Source: Tiliqua scincoides
Taxonomy: Eukaryota > Chordata > Lepidosauria > Squamata > Scincidae
Direction: 5' to 3'
Assembly (NCBI RefSeq): GCF_035046505.1
Contig: NC_089826.1
Span: forward strand, 82,966,254-83,030,253
Length of the DNA stretch: 64,000 nucleotides
The translations under genes and the position numbers were made by a program. Below are positions 51,379 to 62,880 of this stretch, piece after piece. The notes beneath the pieces were generated by a model. That model ran no database searches. It had not been told where the DNA came from and saw only the letters and a list, made by a program, of their open reading frames with translations. Every line of letters begins with the position of its first letter. Position 1 is the first letter of the stretch.

Positions 51379-53063
51379 TTGCGAGTGATCAAGTTTCAGG
51401 GTTTGATTGATAAATTAAAGATCAATAAGTCACCGGGCCCTGATGGCATCCACCCAAGAGTTATTAAGGAATTGAAGAATGAAGTTGCAGATCTCTTGAC
51501 TAAGGTATGCAACTTGTCCCTCAAAACGGCCACAGTGCCAGAAGATTGGAGGATAGCAAATGTCACCACTATCTTTAAAAAGGGAAAGAGGGGGGACCCA
51601 GGAAACTATAGGCCAGTCAGCCTAACATCCATACCGGGTAAGATGGTGGAATGCCTCATCAAAGACAGAATCTCAAAACACATAGACGAACAGGCCTTGC
51701 TGAGGGAGAATCAGCATGGCTTCTGTAAGGGTAAGTCTTGCTTCACAAACCTTATAGAATTCTTTGAAAAGGTCAACAGGCATGTGGATGTGGGAGAACC
51801 CGTGGACATTATATATCTGGACTTTCAGAAGGCGTTCGAAACGGTCCCTCACCAAAGGCTACTGAAAAAACTCCACAGTCAGGGAATTAGAGGGCAGGTC
51901 CTCTCCTGGACTGAGACCTGGTTGAAGGCCAGGAAACAGAGAGTGGGTGTCAATGGGCAATTTTCACAATGGAGAGAGGTGAAAAGTGGTGTGCCCCAAG
52001 GATCTGTCCTGGGACCGGTGGTTTTCAACCTCTTCATAAATGACCTGGAGACAGGGTTGAGCAGTGAGGTGGCTAAGTTTGCAGATGACACCAAACTTTT
52101 CCAAGTGGTGAAGACCAGAAGTGATTGTGAGGAGCTCCAGAAGGATCTCTCCAGACTGGCAGAATGGGCAGCAAAATGGCAGATGCGCTTCAATGTCAGT
52201 AAGTGTAAAGTCATGCACATTGCGGCAAAAAATCAAAACTTTAGATATAGGCTGATGGGTTCTGAGCTGTCTGTGACAGATCAGGAGAGAGATCTTGGGG
52301 TGGTGGTGGACAGGTCGATGAAAGTGTCGACCCAATGTGCGGCGGCAGTGAAGAAGGCCAATTCTATGCTTGGGATCATTAGGAAGGGTATTGAGAACAA
52401 AACAGCTAATATTATAATGCCGTTGTACAAATCTATGGTAAAGCCACACCTGGAGTATTGTGTCCAGTTCTGGTTGCCACATCTCAAAAAGGACATAGTG
52501 GAAATGGAAAAAGTGCAAAAGAGAGCGACTAAGATGATTACGGGGCTGGGGCATCTTCCTTATGAGGAAAGGCTACGGCGTTTGGGCCTCTTCAGCCTAG
52601 AAAAGAGACGCCTGAGGGGGGACATGATTGCGACATACAAAATTATGCAGGGGATGGACTCTCTCATAATACCAGAACCAGGGGACATCCACTAAAATTG
52701 AGTGTTGGGCGGGTTAGGACAGACAAAAGAAAATATTTCTTTACTCAGCGTATGGTCGACCTGTGGAACTCCTTGCCACAGGATGTGGTGCTGGCGTCTA
52801 GCCTAGACGCCTTTAAAAGGGGATTGGACAAGTTTCTGGAGGAAAAATCCATTACGGGGTACAAGCCATGATGTGTATGCGCAACCTCCTGATTTAAGAA
52901 ATGGGTTATGTCAGAATGCCAGATGCAAGGGAGGGCACCAGGATGAGGTCTCTTGTTATCAGGTGTGCTCCTTGGGGCATTTGGTGGGCCGCTGTGAGAT
53001 ACAGGAAGCTGGACTAGATGGGCCTATGGCCTGATCCAGTGGGGCTGTTCTTATGTTCTTATG
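51379..53063 (+). mobile_element. CR1 LINE, 5'-truncated, best copy in the window
   Basis: A 438-codon frame (51379-52695) holds the reverse transcriptase: INKSPGPDGIHPRVIKE, DPGNYRPVSLTSIPGK, NQHGFCKGKSCFTNLI, YLDFQKAFETVPHQRLL, GVPQGSVLGPVVFNLFINDL, the catalytic FADD motif, then RDLGVVVDRSMKVSTQC and KPHLEYCVQFWLPHL. The 5' part with the endonuclease is missing. A deletion near 52660-52680 shifts the frame; the C-terminal VDLWNSLPQDVVLASSLDAF-like segment and a 3' UTR follow. The 3' end is two copies of TTCTTATG with no poly-A, diagnostic of CR1. Confidence 0.95.
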
Positions 53064-53069
53064 ATGGGA

Positions 53070-53877
53070 CCAGAGGCAAGTAGCATGGTCCAGACCAGTG
53101 ACAGTCAAGGTCCAAAAATCAGCAACTAAAAATTCAGAGGTGGGTAGGGTTATCTAAAGCAGATGCAGGTGAGGTCTTCCCACAGTGAGTCAAATTGTAG
53201 AGCCTGAAGTGCAGACTGGGGCTTGTAGGAAGTGGTGGAGTAAGGTTGCCCTTGTGAGTTCAGCTGATTGAGTGCTCAGTAAAGTGCTGAAGCCAAAACT
53301 GCACTGAAGTGGTTCCCTGGTGCTAGGGCCACAGGAGATATGATGCTGTAGTAGCGATTTTCAGCGGGTGTGCCATGGCACATTGCTGCGCCATGAAACC
53401 CGGGCTTGACACATATTGCAACACCTTACGAGCTACCATGAGTGAATTATGGCCATGCCAGTGTAGAAGCTCCTTAGTCTGACCCAGAAAGAACAAACAC
53501 AGCTGATGAAATATGTCTACCAGAAGGTCACTGCTGCAAGATGAACGGCCTACAATTTTGTATCCAGGAACAGACCATAAAACCTACATTGCCGCTGTGG
53601 CGATCCCCAAGTCATAAATTTGGCATAATTTAAGCCAAACATGATAGAAAACATACGTTATGCTCTTGGCAACTCACTGTGTGTGGTTAGTGGGCTGTGT
53701 ACAATCCTGTAAGGACATTAAACAGAATGCTCTTCCAGGCTACCCATAATATTGTACAGTAGTGTATTCACATTTACCCACCCAGTCATGCACCCCTGTT
53801 TGGTGTGCTACCCAGGGCAGTTGCCCCTCAGGCTCCACCCTGGTCATGTCTAGTTATGCCAATCACAATTGTTCTTT
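53070..53877. other. Intergenic, no gene recognised
   Basis: 53355-53430 (CGATTTTCAGCGGGTGTGCC, ATGGCACATTGCTGCGCCAT) is one end of a hAT-like element of the 22875 family. The rest is unassigned. Confidence 0.4.
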
Positions 53878-53885
53878 CACTAGAG

Positions 53886-54245
53886 CAGTGTTTCTCAAAC
53901 TGTGGGTCGGGACCCACTAGGTGGGCCGCGAGCCAATTTCAGGCGGGTCCCCATTCATTTCAATATTTTATTTTTATTATATTAGACTTGATTCTACCAT
54001 GGTATGTGACTGCATCTGGGGCAATGTTACAGACCTGTACTTTTAACAAGCTATGTATGTGCTTTGAACAATGATAGTCAATAGGACTTACTCCTGGGTA
54101 AGTGTGGGTTGGATTGCAGCCTAGGATTGCTAAAAGTTTTCCTGCTTGTTGATGTCACTTCTAGTCATTACATCACTTCCGGTGGGTCCTGACAGATTCT
54201 CATTAGAAAAAGTGGGTCCCGGTACTACGTGTGTGAGAACCACTG
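53886..54245. mobile_element. hAT-like element (CAGTGTTTCTCAAACTG family)
   Basis: Ends CAGTGTTTCTCAAACTGTGG and TGAGAACCACTG. The flanks CACTAGAG (53878-53885) and TGCTAGAG (54246-54253) are an 8-bp duplication with two changes. Near the right end a class B piece (54068-54118) is nested. Confidence 0.82.
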
Positions 54246-54456
54246 TGCTAGAGTTCTTTGTTGACTTTGTGGCATGTCTCCCTCCCTCTCTTTCAAGCAA
54301 CTCTATACCAGCACAATCCCAACCTTTTAACACAGCAGCCCAATCTGAAACCCCTCCCAATATCTGTTCTCTCATCTCCCCACACATTTCCCCTCTTACA
54401 CTGGGGACATGGCACACTCCCAAACCACTCTTCCCCCAATCACCTGTGATGAGTCA

Positions 54457-54538
54457 GGCTGCAATCCTAACCACACTTTCCTGAGAGTAAGCCCCAAATA
54501 GGACTTACTTCTGAGTAGACCTGGTTAGGATTGTGCCC
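54457..54538. mobile_element. CAATCCTA-family short element, class B, inverted
   Basis: GGCTGCAATCCTAACC to GGTTAGGATTGTGCCC, with AGGACTTACTTCTGAGTAGA inside. Confidence 0.85.
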
Positions 54539-54563
54539 TCAGTCTTTCAACAGCAGAAGGATA

Positions 54564-55566
54564 CTGTTGTCTCTCGCTATACAAGCAATCGCTGTACAAG
54601 ATTTTGCTATAGCTAGGTGTCCACATTCATGCCTGCCCATTAATTGTACGAGCATAATTTCAATTATACGAGATTTCTGCTCATAAATGAATTCGTGCTG
54701 GCTTCGCTTGTTTCTCCTATTTTCTTGAGCACCAGCAGGAGCTCCCAGGATGCACAGTGTGCAGCCAGTAGGGCAAATTGAAGCTGCCTCTTGCTTCTAG
54801 ATGACTAAGGCATTGACTATTTGGCGAGTTATCGGGGTCGGCCCATCCATGAGGCCAACTGAAGCAGTCATCTCACAGCATATCAAAGCAGACTGGCAGG
54901 GAGGGGGCCCACCTCTGTCCACCTACTTGCCTCTACTGTTCCTCCTCCTCCAACTCCCTGGATTAAAAAAAGGAAGAGAAGGACAGAGAGGAAGAGGAAC
55001 TGTGGAGGGAAGAAAAATGCTGAGTTAGAACATTGGAGTGTGGGAGGAGCATCACTGGGTGAGGGGGTAGCATTTGGCATGCTGCGTCAGGAGGTCTTGG
55101 GCTGGCCATGACAGCTAAATTGTCCTTTAAGGTAATTACAGTGTGGACACCCCCCTCTCCCGTATCTGCAGATCTGGCACCTGCAGATTTGACTCATCGC
55201 GGATGTGGTGGATATGGAGGAAAACCACTTCCACTTTGCTCATCAAACCAGACGTGGCCAGTATTTGCGTATCCACTGATTTCAGTATCTGCTTGGTGGG
55301 GGGGGCCTTGAAAGGATCCCCCATGGATAAAAAGGCTAAACTAGACATAAATTGTTGAGTAGGAATTCTACTGTTTTCATAATTTAGAATCGTCCTATTC
55401 TCAGTTTAGGTCAATTTTGGGATCTTGGTGAATTTTTGGGCTCAGGAAACCACCACTTGGGATTCTGTTATAATTTCATATAATGAAAATGTTCTCATTA
55501 TTTGAGTTTGTGCCTTCCAAGCGGTTTTTGTGGAATGAATGAAGCTCGTATAATGAGCGACAGCGG
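54564..55566. mobile_element. pogo/Tigger-like element, ~1 kb, non-autonomous
   Basis: The left end CTGTTGTCTCTCGCTATACA and right end TCGTATAATGAGCGACAGCGG are inverted and flanked by TA on both sides, as in Tc1/mariner-pogo elements. Inner text (AATTGTACGAGCATAATTTC) continues the terminal motif. No transposase frame was seen. A second element is nested at 55138-55345. Confidence 0.7.
55138..55345. mobile_element. Second pogo-like short element, nested
   Basis: Left CAGTGTGGACACCCCCCTCT and right GGATCCCCCATGGATAAAAA frame a segment rich in TCTGCAGATC-like motifs. Limits are approximate. Confidence 0.4.
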
Positions 55567-55829
55567 TATTTAATGACATACTTCTTTCTGCCCTCTTGCC
55601 TCTCATAGCTATGAGCCTCTTCCTTCAGGGGACCCCCTCTGCTCTTGCCAGAGGGGGAAAATACATCCTTGAAGCCAATTTGGCAGCTACTATCCTCTGG
55701 CTCAGGCCTCTTCCCTCTAGACTTCCCTCAGTGCAATGATTCTGCTCTCAGCATAGATGCAACTCCTCCGGAGCCTATAACTTTTCCCCACTAGGAAGAC
55801 TCCACATATCTCCATCATGACTTAATTGC

Positions 55830-56175
55830 ATGCCAGCATGTAAAGTGCCACATCCCATCTATGATTTTCCCTTGAGCAAGTGAGCCACAGGTCAAAAGTC
55901 GTATGTCTTTCTTTTGTTGAGATTTCTGGGCAGGGGGAGGGCGGACCAGGAGCAGTCCAGACCCCAGAAGGGGGTTGGGACAGAAGCAGCATCCTATCCC
56001 CCCCTCCCAAGCCTCAAAGCCCAACTGAAAAACTGGTGCAGAACTGAGTAGACTCATAGGGGCTGCAGGGGCCCGACATAGAGTAAGGGAACCAAAATTC
56101 CCTTACTTCAAGGAGACATCCAGCTACTTCCTTGGCCCTGTAGGATACAGTGGTTGCCATTTTGGTGCTGTTGTA
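55830..56175. mobile_element. Possible class C relic
   Basis: The text AAAACTGGTGCAGAACTGAG, TAGACTCATAGGGGCTGCAG and GTAAGGGAACCAAAATTCCC resembles the interior of the 48664 and 50444 elements in reverse. No clear ends. Confidence 0.3.
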
Positions 56176-56189
56176 CTGTGGGGACAACC

Positions 56190-56467
56190 TAAGAACATAA
56201 GAACAGCCCCACTGGATCAGACCATAGGCCCATCTAGTCCAGCTTTCTATATCTCACAGCGGCCCACCAAATGCCCCAGGGAGCACACCAGATAACAAGA
56301 GACCTGCATCCTGGTGCCCTCCCTTGCATCTGGCATAGCCCATTTCTAAGATCAGGAGGTTGCACATACACATCATGGCTTGTAACCCATAATGGATTTT
56401 TCCTCCAGAAACTTGTCCAGTCCCCTTTTAAAGGCGTCCAGGCCAGACGCCATCACCACATCCTGTG
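56190..56467 (-). mobile_element. CR1 LINE 3' fragment, minus strand
   Basis: CTAAGAACATAAGAACAGCC, CCATCTAGTCCAGCTTTCTA, TTTTTCCTCCAGAAACTTGT. Very close to the 53-kb copy, so probably a recent insertion. Confidence 0.9.
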
Positions 56468-57357
56468 TGATGTGCGTAGGACTGGGCTCTCTCGCTCTCT
56501 GTTTTCCCCATTCAAAACATTCCCAAACAATGGAATGCACAGAGTTGGTAGCTTATCGGTACACCATCTGTTGATATGCAACCAGATGGCTACAACCCAA
56601 TCTAAGTTGGATGTTAAATAACCTGTTGAGTTCAAGTGAGAGTTCTCATGTGTATATTCAATTACATTGTAACCCTGTGCTGACCCTTTAAGGAGGGGGG
56701 CGGTAAATAAATATAATGGTGTGTTTGATGCAAGGTACCAGCTATAAGTATTTGACCTGGATGACAGGAGAGGCGAGAAGAGAGTGGCTGAGGAAAAACA
56801 GTTAAAAAACCAGAAGGCATTGGATTCTTGGAAGAATCCAATACTGAATTGAAATGGAATCATTATCTAATATTACCATCTGGTCTGCCCAAACTATTGA
56901 TGCACTTACTTCAAATAAGATCCCTTCAAAGCTGGTAGTGAGCGTTGGGGGGGGGGGAAAGGTTTCATGTGATATTTCACATTCTGTCTCTATTTTCACT
57001 GCTTTCTGTGTATATATTTACAAATAGTTTTCGTAGCATACAGCACTGATATATATCTGCAGCTATAAAAACAAGGTTATCCCACCCCCTCACTCCCTGC
57101 TCCCTCCCCACCACGCCTCCTCCCCGCCCACTTCCCACCTTCCCCCACCCCAGAACACCTCCTTCCCCCCCCCACACCCCCATTCCCCTCTTTGCTGCCA
57201 GCTGACCACCTGGCAGCAGAACGTGGGTTCAGCACCAGAGCTGGCCCAGTGCAAGCTTGCGCTGGGCTAACGCTAGCTCAGGACCTGCGGTAAGGCTCAC
57301 AAACATGCTTTACAGCACGTTTGCGACAGTGCACACGAGCTCTGAATTGGACCCTCA
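56468..57357. other. Intergenic; C-rich tract and class C piece at right
   Basis: 57080-57190 is C-rich on the plus strand (CCCACCCCCTC-type). 57230-57357 (GCACCAGAGCTGGCCCAGTG, TTTACAGCACGTTTGCGACA, AATTGGACCC) matches the right half of class C elements. Confidence 0.4.
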
Positions 57358-57522
57358 GGGCCCAATCCTATCCAACTTTCCAGCACTGGTGTAGCCATAA
57401 TGCAGCCCCGAGGTAAGGGAACAAATGTTCCCATACCTTGAGGAGGCTTCTGTGACTGCCTCCCCAGCACAGGATTCAGTGCACACCCCATTGGCACTGG
57501 AAAATTGGATAGGATTGGGCCC
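57358..57522. mobile_element. CAATCCTA-ended element, class A
   Basis: GGGCCCAATCCTATCC to GGATAGGATTGGGCCC. The flanks are TCA and TTA. Confidence 0.88.
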
Positions 57523-57979
57523 TTACCTGGCTCCCATTTGCTCCCTTGCCTCTTCCTCTTCACTTTGCCATTCTAGCTTTTGAATTAGAGGCAGGACTAG
57601 AATAAGAAAGCCAGGAGAAATGCCACCCCATTGTGCCCTTGTGAAGGCAGGCCTTATGCCCTCTGAGAACTGGTACTCTCACTGCCCCCTGAAGCTGGAA
57701 GTTGTCCTGCTAAAAACAGCCAAGTGCCAATTATAATGGTTTTTACGTCACCTCAATATTGGCCCAACCGAAGTGTGCCTGATAAGATACTCCAAGTTAG
57801 AGTGAGCTTATTATCTGATGTTTGGCAAGAGCTAGAAATTTGGGGTGTCTCAACCAAGCGGGAGTTCCTTTCCCCATAAATCATCTGTGCTGCTTTTCTG
57901 ATGTTCCTTGGATTAGAGGACGGAATATGTTAAGAGTTGTTTTGCCTTCATCACTGAAATTATAACTGCAGGTCCTTAT

Positions 57980-58047
57980 TTATTAATCTATTACAGTACT
58001 TAAATACTGCCTCTCTCATAGATTCAAGGTGGTTTATATAGATAGGC
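57980..58047 (-). mobile_element. SINE tail, minus strand, split by hAT
   Basis: The minus strand matches the first SINE type tail (AACCACCTTGAATCTATGAG, GGCAGTATTTAAGTACTGTA). The body resumes at 58512 (TTTTTAATGGGGTTTTTACA) and fades by about 58600. Confidence 0.65.
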
Positions 58048-58503
58048 CAGGGGTGTCCAAAGTTTTTGGCAGGAGGGCCACATCATCTCTCTGACACTGT
58101 GTTGGGGGCCGGGGGGGGGGGAAAGAATTAATTTACATTTCAAATATGAATAAATTTACATAAATGAATGTATTAGAGGTGGAACTCATATGAATGAATG
58201 AAGGTCTCGCAGTAACTCAAGGCCTATAAAAGGCCTTGCACAAAGCAAGGCCAGCCTTTCCTTCGCTGCCACTGCTGCATCACAGAATGAAACAGCAAGT
58301 AGTCGAGGGAGCCCTCATCCCACAGCTCAGGTGAGAGTTCGGACAGTCGTCCTCATACTGAGAGCAGTTGTGTTGGGCCAGCATGGGCTCCAGCAAGTCT
58401 CTGGAGTGCCAGAGGCTCATTAAAGACTGGGGACTCCCCGTGGGCCAGATTGAGAGCTCCTGAGGGTCGCAAGTGGCCCCCAGGCCGGGTTTGGGCACCC
58501 CAG
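58048..58503. mobile_element. hAT-like element (CAGGGGTGYCCAAA family), inserted in a SINE
   Basis: Starts CAGGGGTGTCCAAAG and ends TTTGGGCACCCCAG. A perfect 8-bp duplication AGATAGGC lies at 58040-58047 and 58504-58511. It is the same family as 19366-19827 in the opposite internal orientation. Confidence 0.9.
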
Positions 58504-58599
58504 AGATAGGCTAATCATAAATTTTTAATGGGGTTTTTACAAGTAATGTTCCATGAGAGAGACTCATAGAACTCTCCATTCTCCAGAGATTTCCTTTCA

Positions 58600-59608
58600 T
58601 AATGCTGTCCTCATCCTGGCTTCTCAGCCCTTTGGGCTTCCAAGCTTTTGCAGGCAGCTGCAAATCAAGCCTCAGGTATTATCTTGCCAGCTGACTCCTC
58701 TGCATTCCTTCTCACTTCTCTGCAGAGATCCCTCAGCTGCTTCGGTCTTCAGCTTTCAGTCTCTGGTCAGTCTCCCATCCAAGACTGCTGATCCTGATTA
58801 GCATTTCCGGCAACAGCTCAACCTCCAGTCCAGACCACACCTGCCCCTTTAGGCCTATTGTGAGTTTTAATCCTGTTAGGACAGGCTTTGGAGGTGCAAC
58901 ATTGTGGCTGTTCCAACTCACCAATGACCCTGGCAATCAGCTGGCCTGAGGCTGTCCGAAAGGAGGGTTTCTTAGCAGCAGAGTGCAGAGGTCACACCAA
59001 AGTTTATTCACTAAATAATTTTAGTTTATTAATTTTATAAAATGAATAGCAGCAAATGCAGTTAGTTGATATGACTGGAGTTAATTCATCAGACCACATA
59101 ATACAGATAATCTAGACTGAATGAATGGTAAGTAGTCATACAGGTTCTCCACTCATACTCACATACAGCCTGGTCTGGAGCAGTTCCAAGGAGAAGAAAC
59201 TAGCAGTGCATCACAATCTGGACTCTTTTGCTTATGGTGATCTCCTCTTTTGCATGGCCCATAATTATATAGCCTCTCCAATGTCATTTTTGATGCTGGG
59301 AACTCATATCCTTGGGCAGTGATGACCTTCCATCTATACATGAAATTCCTTACACCTACTTTTTTAGTACCCAGTCAGCCCCCACCAAATTCCACTACTC
59401 TGCCTGGTTGGTTGCGCTTGGACAGGATCTCCTGACCTAAAAAGTTCCACCTTAGTCTCAGCTCCGTCTCCGTGTTCCACAAATTCATTGTTTAAGGATA
59501 TTTGTTTGAGCATGGTTCCTTCAGGTCACCTTTCTAAGGATGCACACCTGTTGTGCATTTCTGCTTTCAGCCCCTGTAATCAGGAACAACAAGCAGTTTC
59601 ACTCGTGG
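58600..59608. other. Intergenic, no gene recognised
   Basis: Unique-looking sequence with no convincing frame or repeat. Confidence 0.4.
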
Positions 59609-59908
59609 TTGGTCTGTGGAACTCTTTGCCACAGGATGTGGTGATGGCATCTGGCCTGGGCGCCTTTAAAAGGGGATTGGACAAGTTTCTGGAGGAAAAA
59701 TTCATTACGGGTTACAAACCATGATGTGTATGTGCAACCTCCTGATTTTAGAAATGGGCTATGTCAGAATGCCAATGCAAGGGAGGGCACCAGGATGAGG
59801 TCTCTTGTTATCTGGTGTGCTCCCTGGGGCATTTGGGGGGCTGCTGTGAGATACAGGAAGCTGGACTAGATGGGTCTATGGCCTGATCCAGTGGGGCTGT
59901 TCTTATGT
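59609..59908 (+). mobile_element. CR1 LINE 3' fragment, plus strand
   Basis: TGGTCTGTGGAACTCTTTGC encodes LWNSLPQDVVMASGLGAFKR and DKFLEEKFITGYKP, the C-terminus of CR1 ORF2, followed by the full 3' UTR to CTGTTCTTATGTA. Confidence 0.92.
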
Positions 59909-60796
59909 ACAACACGCATACACACAGAATCAAATCTCAATTAATTACAGAAATAAAAAATGTGACAATCCTAGTAACAAGTGAAGAGACAGTGATGCAG
60001 GGTTCCAGTTTTGGATTACCCCCCCCCCTTCTTAGGTACCCTGTAAAACTCCACTGAAAAGAACACCCTTTCCCAAGAGGTGAAAATCACTTCACTCTTC
60101 AGATTTCTCCCTCCTTTGCTAGAAATCCTCTGAAACTCAGGATTTTTCTACAGATGATAAACTTAGAGCAGAGTTTTGGGGAATTTCTACCTTTAAACAA
60201 AGAGGTATAGGCTCTGAGAGACCCCCCCCCCCCCGCGCCCATCTTCTTGTTCCTGTCTCCCTGTTTAATGCTGCTAAACCTCACTTATGGGCTCTGCAGG
60301 ATAGATCAGGATTCTGAACCATATAGAAGCACCTCAGCTTGATGGCCATGTTATGATGGTCCCTGTCCCAAAGAACTCCAGCCGCCGTAGCTGACAGCAA
60401 CTGACGTGTACATACTCTTGTGCTCTTGTGTCTTAGTTCAGGATCAGGTAACAGCTACTTTCCACCACCTTGGCTTTCTTTCGCTTCTGCCGTATGACTT
60501 TTAAAGCTGTGCCTCTAAAGAGATCCACCTTCTCCTTTGTAAAAGTGCCAGTTTGACAAGCCATTTCTGGATTCCTCTGCTTTCACCCTCCACGTCTGCT
60601 GTCTTGCGATCCTCCAGCAGCCTGTCTTCTTCTTCCCTCTTTCCATAGCAATTTTAGACTCTCCAGTTAGGACATCTCGATTAAACCTTCATTATCATGC
60701 TCTCCTGTTCATGTTGTGTTATTTTATACACACACACACACATACATTTTTTTTGTTCCTACTTAATCATCAAGTTCATCCATGTAAGTGGCAATT
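59909..60796. other. Intergenic, no gene recognised
   Basis: C-run at 60222-60235; (CA)n near 60730-60742. No coding evidence. Confidence 0.4.
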
Positions 60797-60804
60797 GCTT
60801 ATAG

Positions 60805-61161
60805 CAGTGGTTCGCAACTTGCTGGTATCACAATGCCTCCACAGCGGGTGCCACCATCTTGGATCTTGTGAAATCTCATGAGATCCAAGATGATGGCATC
60901 CATATCACACAAGATTTTGTTGTGAGATTTAAGATGGCAGCAAGCAATCTCACAAGATTTGGGCACTGCCACCTTGGATCTTGCAAAGTCTCACAAGATC
61001 CAAGATGATGGCACCTAAATCCCAGAAGATTTTGGTGCTGCCATCTTGGATCTCACAAGATTTCATAAGATCCAAGATGGTGGTAAGAGGGGTGATTGGG
61101 GACATCCTGCAATGTCCCTGTGAGCGTGCCGTGATGCCTTAGCTCACGTTGGGAACCCCTG
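60805..61161. mobile_element. hAT-like element with internal ATCTTGGATCTTG repeats
   Basis: Ends CAGTGGTTCGCAACTTG and ACGTTGGGAACCCCTG. A perfect 8-bp duplication GCTTATAG lies at 60797-60804 and 61162-61169. The interior has about six alternating-orientation copies of a CATCTTGGATCTYRYGAGAT-like unit. The same unit is in 9680-9936. Confidence 0.88.
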
Positions 61162-61169
61162 GCTTATAG

Positions 61170-61944
61170 TTATCAACAGTTTTGTAACTGTACACTTCTT
61201 AAATTCATTGTATCAATGCTTATTTTTATATCTTTGATTTTAGTAATTACGTATATGAATTTCTATCAAATTTAGTTGTTTGGAACTGAGTGGACTGCTA
61301 GTCACTTTCTGTTTGCCTTTTATTCTTGCAGTGAGGCATGTGCAACATCCCTGCAAGATCCCTGGACACGTATGTTTCGGAGCACGTATAAATGTGTCAT
61401 CAGAAGTGGTCTTTTAACATGACTTTCTAGATAACCAGAAATAATTAAATTGATTATGGCTCAACAATTTTGGAACTGTTCATAACATTTAGAAGAACTC
61501 TGCCTCTGTTTTATGATTGTGTTACGAAGACACATAACCTCTGCACTACCCAATAATGTTAGCTCTTGCCTGAGATATTTACTCAGCACAAATAAGCATG
61601 TTCCCACTCATCAAATGTTGGCCATCTCTCAATTTTTATCAACTGTATAATCAAAAAGAAGAGGGTGCCAAAACAGAAATGTGGAAAGCAAAGGTTGGCA
61701 CATCATCAAATAAAGGTGAAACATTTGGCATGCCACCCCAGGCGCCACCTTTGGGCCAACCCTGGACAGCCTTGACATCATAACAAGAGATAACACAGTG
61801 GGTTTTCTACCCCCCCTGGAGGAAAGTTTTGAACTGAAAGCGTCAGTCCCTACATGGCCAGGCTCAAAAGAGCCCTTGATGGCTGATGAAAGTCCTTCTA
61901 CCTGGGTGAGGAGAGGTTGCCAATTTGCTTTTACAACTGCTGTC
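61170..61944. other. Intergenic, no gene recognised
   Basis: No frame or repeat could be assigned. Confidence 0.4.
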
Positions 61945-61952
61945 CTTCTCAC

Positions 61953-62269
61953 CAGTGGCATAACTAAGGGGGGATCAGGGGTCAATTGCTCCAGGTGCCA
62001 TGCCTGGGGGAGTCAGGGAGTGCCTTTCTGAGATGTTCTGACCCCTTAAGCCTTGGAAGGCCTAGGAAATCACTGTCTTAAGATCTCTGGCAAGACTTCT
62101 AAGGCCTTCTGAGGCTCAGGGAGGCCATATGCAGCCTTCCCAACCCTTAGAAACCCTGCTGGGGGACTTAGAAAGGCACTTCTGTTTTTTGCCCAAAACC
62201 AGAAGTGCCTTGAGGGGGGTGTTAAAAAATTTGTGCCCCCCAGCGCCAGGTGGCATAGCTACGCCACTG
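61953..62269. mobile_element. hAT-like element (CAGTGGCRTAGCTA family)
   Basis: Ends CAGTGGCATAACTAAGGGGG and CATAGCTACGCCACTG. The flanks CTTCTCAC (61945-61952) and CTGTTCAC (62270-62277) are an aged 8-bp duplication. GAAGTGCCTT/AAGGCACTTC pair inside. Related to the 24500 and 10736 elements. Confidence 0.82.
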
Positions 62270-62315
62270 CTGTTCACTCTGTTGAATCCTACTACTCACT
62301 CTATTGAATATAGAA

Positions 62316-62446
62316 CAGCATTTATCAAGGGGTGTGCTGCAGCACATTGGTGTGCCATGAAAGGTGTGACATCACAAGAGGCGAAGACCATTTAGAAAAC
62401 CATAGAGATTAATGTGCCACGAGAAGAAAAACATTGAAAATCTCTG
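62316..62446. mobile_element. hAT-like element (TTTCAACCAGTGTGCC family), short
   Basis: Starts CAGCATTTATCAAGGGGTGT and ends ATTGAAAATCTCTG. GCAGCACATTGGTGTGCCAT links it to the 22875 element. The flanks ATATAGAA and GACTAGAA match at 5 of 8. Confidence 0.65.
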
Positions 62447-62577
62447 GACTAGAATATATAGTATATGCATTTGTATGGGTACGACAGAAATCTGGTGCCC
62501 CCTGTGGGACAAGAGAAGGACAGAGTGGGATCATAGGGGACTTTGGCTACTATCCCATCCACACTTTTCTGTGAGTA

Positions 62578-62880
62578 AGGGCGCAATCCTAACCTGCAGT
62601 TAGGTCAGCGCAAGTCCCTTGCACCACCCAAGGAGTGTTGCGAAAGTGCCATAAAGCAGTTTCACACCACTCTGGAGGCAGTTAGGCTGACAAGGGACTT
62701 GCACTGGCCTCCCCGCACTGTTGCAGGCCCCAGGGAGGGTGAGTTTGCATCAGACAAGATACAAACATCTTGCACGACAGATGCAAGACAGAGTATCTTG
62801 ATGTGAGATGCAAAACAGAGGGATCTGGGGAGGACGGAGGCATTCCGGGGCAGAACCACCACTTGATTAGATAATAGCCC
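62578..62880. mobile_element. CAATCCTA-ended element, class C-like, one end seen
   Basis: AGGGCGCAATCCTAACCTGC starts it; GTGCCATAAAGCAGTTTCAC recalls class C. The right end was not found. Confidence 0.45.

Noticed and set aside
51379-52695. 438-codon frame as a host gene
   Set aside because: Its motifs and 3' repeats are those of a CR1 LINE.
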